In this document: positions 18,350-18,810 of the stretch, piece by piece
How positions within the stretch are numbered: position 1 is the first letter of the stretch
How the letters are laid out: each line of letters begins with the position of its first letter
Assembly (NCBI GenBank): GCA_937892955.1
Contig: CALBKH010000126.1
Location: 1-18,810, forward strand
DNA: 18,810 nt
Reading direction: 5' to 3'
Source of the DNA: an uncultured Alphaproteobacteria bacterium
Lineage (GTDB): Bacteria; Pseudomonadota; Alphaproteobacteria; Rhizobiales; Ancalomicrobiaceae
Made by a program: the position numbers and the translations under genes
Notes under the pieces: model-generated
What the model saw: only the letters and a program-made list of their open reading frames with translations
Told to the model about the DNA's origin: nothing
The model's database searches: none

Positions 18350-18625
18350 CAGCGATTGCTGGCTTCTCCGACGATCGGGGCGTGAAGCGACGACCTCGCC
18401 GACATCGAGCGGTGGGGTCGCCGAAGTGTTTCACATCTCACGGAATTTCGATCCCGGACGAGCCGAACGGTCGGATCACCGCCGTTGTCCGGGGATCGGC
18501 AGTTCCGGCGTCGCTCGCCCCGGCGACGCCGGGCGGGATCGCACCAGACGGTGTCGAGGTCACCGAAGAAGTGCCGCCACCGACCTCGCGACGTGGGCGC
18601 GGCACGCCAAGAACGGAGGAATAGG

Positions 18626-18810
18626 ATGAGGACATCAGTCGGAGCGGCCCTGAGAGCCGCCTCTCTCGCGACCGCCCTGCTCTCCGGCGTGTCGTTGGCG
18701 GCCGCTCAGACCGGGATGTCCGGAATGAGCGGCATGCAGGGCATGCAGGGTATGGGCGGCATGTCGGGCATGGGTGGCATGTCCGGTATGGGCGGCATGT
18801 CCGGAATGTC
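18626..18810 (+). CDS. Exported Gly-Met-X repeat protein (5' part, cut by window end)
   Basis: The ATG at 18626 has GGAGG 6 bases upstream, a strong ribosome site, and the frame runs open to the window edge (61 full codons). Residues 1-27 form a Sec signal peptide (MRTSVGAALRAASLATALL then AAA), with likely cleavage after Ala27. From residue 30 every third residue is Met (31, 34, 37 and so on to 61, eleven in all) in strict Gly-Met-X triplets, with X = Ser, Gln or Gly. Third codon bases vary (GGC/GGA/GGT; TCC/TCG/AGC), so the pattern is kept at protein level. Met-rich exported segments in other proteins bind Cu(I) or Ag(I) through thioethers, so a periplasmic copper-handling role is possible. 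However, no His or Cys occurs in the visible part and no copper gene is in view. I do not recognise the family; the downstream domain is outside the window. Confidence 0.75.
   Translation, partial: MRTSVGAALRAASLATALLSGVSLAAAQTGMSGMSGMQGMQGMGGMSGMGGMSGMGGMSGM

Noticed and set aside
18268..18624. 118-codon GTG-initiated frame ending just before the Met-rich gene
   Set aside because: It lacks a ribosome site, has mixed unstructured composition, and crosses the apparent regulatory cluster.
18716..18810. Short periodic DNA repeat at the window end as a possible CRISPR or satellite
   Set aside because: The period is 3/18 bases without spacers and is fully explained by the in-frame Gly-Met-X coding repeat after a signal peptide.

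Overview
The window is a GC-rich stretch (about two thirds G+C by eye) of dense, ordinary-looking bacterial chromosome. Codon choice, gene families (DUF2336 protein, ArsR-methyltransferase fusion next to metF, dctSR/dctPQM TRAP cluster) and short G/C-rich palindromic intergenic repeats all point to an alphaproteobacterium, most likely of the Hyphomicrobiales (Rhizobiales). I cannot place the genus. There is no rRNA, tRNA, CRISPR array, phage or insertion sequence.

Left part (1-4100). A 486-base gene-free edge carries two extragenic inverted repeats. It is followed by a leftward patatin-like lipoprotein phospholipase (487-1875). Across a short divergent region with a 12-bp palindrome come two rightward genes: a DUF2336 protein of unknown function (2101-3240) and a stand-alone B3/B4-domain protein (3345-4073).

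Methionine block (4173-10287). A sigma70-type promoter whose spacer and -10 box are covered by a 22-bp perfect palindrome drives an ArsR-family repressor fused to a methyltransferase domain (4228-5247). This gene is translationally coupled (ATGA) to metF (5244-6113). After a 442-base gap holding a compound palindromic repeat comes a full-length cobalamin-dependent metH (6556-10287). MetF makes 5-methyl-tetrahydrofolate and MetH uses it to remethylate homocysteine. The cysteine-free ArsR-methyltransferase fits a sensor of S-adenosyl-homocysteine or S-adenosyl-methionine that controls this cycle.

Middle (10358-11827). A leftward polyisoprenyl-phosphate sugar-1-phosphate transferase, the priming enzyme of exopolysaccharide or capsule synthesis, stands alone and converges with metH.

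Dicarboxylate block (12074-18150). A leftward TRAP transporter, dctP-dctQ-dctM, ends in a good intrinsic terminator and has a set of strong hairpins between dctP and dctQ. It diverges from a rightward two-component system (sensor kinase and FixJ/LuxR-type regulator, coupled by ATGA) in the arrangement known for dctSR/dctPQM. The sensor presumably detects external C4-dicarboxylates and switches on the transporter.

Right edge (18151-18810). A 475-base gap contains an AT-rich regulatory-looking cluster (a CRP/FNR-type dyad and two 10-bp-spaced direct repeats). It leads to the start of a truncated gene for an exported protein whose mature part is a strict Gly-Met-X tripeptide repeat with Met at every third residue. 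That fragment is the least conventional item in the window.
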